Source of the DNA: Fidelibacterota bacterium
GTDB taxonomy: Bacteria; Marinisomatota; Marinisomatia; Marinisomatales; TCS55
Length of the DNA stretch: 21,002 nucleotides
Reading direction: 5' to 3'
Assembly (NCBI GenBank): GCA_002717765.1
Contig: PBCB01000003.1
Location: forward strand, 4,937 to 25,938
In this document: piece after piece, positions 20,242 through 21,002 of the stretch
How positions within the stretch are numbered: the stretch's first letter is position 1
Layout of the letters: the number at the start of each line of letters is the position of its first letter
Made by a program: the position numbers and the translations under genes
The notes under the pieces: generated by a model
Seen by the model: only the letters and a program-made list of their open reading frames with translations
The model's database searches: none
Told to the model about the DNA's origin: nothing

Positions 20242-20690
20242 AGGTTGTATTAATATGCGCTACTACACTTGATGGGTTTATAGCACGCCATAGTAAAGAA
20301 ATAACTAGATGGACTATGGACCTTAGCCTATTTAAAAAACAAACAATGGGCCATACTATAATAATGGGCCATAACACATTTAATGTGCTTGATAATGAGC
20401 TTAGGGGGCGCAGTATTATAGTTCCCAATAAAAATGAAAGCCCAAAAGCAATCATAGATACCCTAAAAAAAACAGTTGATATATGCTACATAGCAGGTGG
20501 TGGAAAAACAAATTCAAGATTCATTGATTACATAACGCATATATATATTACCCCACATCCAATCATGTTCGGTGGGGGGGTTGGGCTTTTCAATAATAAG
20601 CAATTTGATTATAATTTATCACTTCAAAATACAATTGATGTATTAGGAGATGGTAAATTATTTCAATATCAATATAAAGTGATAAAATAA
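20238..20690 (+). CDS. Dihydrofolate-reductase-like protein (DHFR/RibD C-terminal superfamily)
   Basis: A 150-residue protein with a TTG start overlapping the previous stop (TTGA); GGAAG at 20227-20231 is a fair ribosome site. The start VVLICATTLDGFIAR matches the first strand and loop of DHFR-like reductases. WTMDLSLFKKQT places Asp28 where E. coli DHFR has Asp27, followed by the cofactor motif TIIMGHNTF and GRSIIVPN. The end, ICYIAGGGKTNSRFIDY and PHPIMFGGGVGLF, resembles the RibD C-terminal fold. It may reduce dihydrofolate or a related pterin or pyrimidine with NADPH. At 150 residues it is slightly shorter than most folA products (about 160). The superfamily is clear; the substrate is not. 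Confidence 0.72.
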   Translation: MKVVLICATTLDGFIARHSKEITRWTMDLSLFKKQTMGHTIIMGHNTFNVLDNELRGRSIIVPNKNESPKAIIDTLKKTVDICYIAGGGKTNSRFIDYITHIYITPHPIMFGGGVGLFNNKQFDYNLSLQNTIDVLGDGKLFQYQYKVIK

Positions 20691-21002
20691 TAGATATCGG
20701 AATAATATATTATTTCGAGGGTATTATATCGGATAATCGTGTCTATTAATTATTTTATCGTATTTATGGAATAGGTGATTATTTAACAGATTAGTTTATT
20801 ATCAGAATTAGCATAAATAATGTTAAGCTATAAGATAAAATTCATTCATGATTAGGGATCTATTTATATGAATATTAATATGCCCGATCAAAATAAAATA
20901 ATTTTAACAGCCATAATTTATTATAGCTACACAATTATATAATTATTTAATTAATAGCATTTGAATTGAATTGATCAGGTTGATTAAAATTAGTTAAAAT
21001 AA
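20691..21002. other. AT-rich tail with no convincing gene
   Basis: The last 312 bases are highly AT-rich with frequent stops in all frames. The longest tidy frame I saw is 24 codons (20868-20942), too short to claim. There is a short AT palindrome right after the DHFR-like gene (listed separately) and a nearby repeat of ATATCGGA at 20694-20701 and 20726-20733. It may hold the end of the transcript and the start of the next unit; no tRNA or promoter could be supported. Confidence 0.4.
20698..20717. repeat. Imperfect AT-rich palindrome after the DHFR-like gene
   Basis: A perfect 14-base palindrome AATAATATATTATT (20701-20714) extends to 20 bases with CGG on the left and TCG on the right, giving one G-U pair if transcribed. 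It begins 7 bases after the stop codon. It could fold as a weak hairpin at the transcript end, but no T-run follows, so calling it an intrinsic terminator is not justified. Confidence 0.35.

Noticed and set aside
20868..20942. A 24-codon open frame in the AT-rich tail
   Set aside because: It is too short, has no clear ribosome site at proper spacing, and is expected by chance.

Overview
The window is a gene-dense, AT-rich bacterial chromosome segment. Every supported gene lies on the + strand, TGA is used as a stop, and neighbouring genes often abut or overlap by a few bases. A SurA-type periplasmic chaperone and lipoprotein-type signal peptides point to a Gram-negative organism. The run mfd, two PpiC/SurA-like proteins, dnaN-recF-DUF721-gyrB-gyrA and a homodimeric-type AceE, together with A/T-rich start regions mostly lacking Shine-Dalgarno motifs, would fit a marine lineage of the FCB group such as Marinimicrobia. 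That placement is inference and weak.

Layout. 1-2943: the 3' part of mfd (transcription-repair coupling factor, cut by the window edge), a small lipoprotein resembling a degenerate parvulin, and a two-parvulin SurA. 2944-3308: a 365-base gap without a gene. It carries a same-strand cluster of DnaA-box-like sites followed by very AT-rich DNA, and is a candidate replication origin. 3309-10289: dnaN, recF, a DUF721 gene, gyrB and gyrA, the classic origin-proximal replication and topology cluster. dnaA is not next to dnaN; its place upstream is taken by surA. 10289-12250: yggS (PLP homeostasis), a small protein that looks like a shortened purine nucleoside phosphorylase fold, sodC, and an unrecognised 83-84-residue protein. 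12355-17684: a complete pyruvate dehydrogenase complex (aceE, aceF, lpd). 17688-20690: a pair of M16 peptidase-family proteins (one with the zinc motif, one without) and a dihydrofolate-reductase-like protein. 20691-21002: AT-rich sequence without a convincing gene.

How the genes work together. DnaN is the sliding clamp, RecF loads recombination functions at gaps, and GyrA/GyrB form DNA gyrase. Their grouping beside a DnaA-box cluster suggests the chromosome's initiation region. AceE/AceF/Lpd convert pyruvate to acetyl-CoA. The two M16 proteins probably form one heterodimeric protease. Most of the window is ordinary housekeeping DNA, and I found no new defence or mobile system. The points most worth a second look are the dnaA-less candidate origin, the change of base skew around it, and the reduced nucleoside-phosphorylase-like protein.
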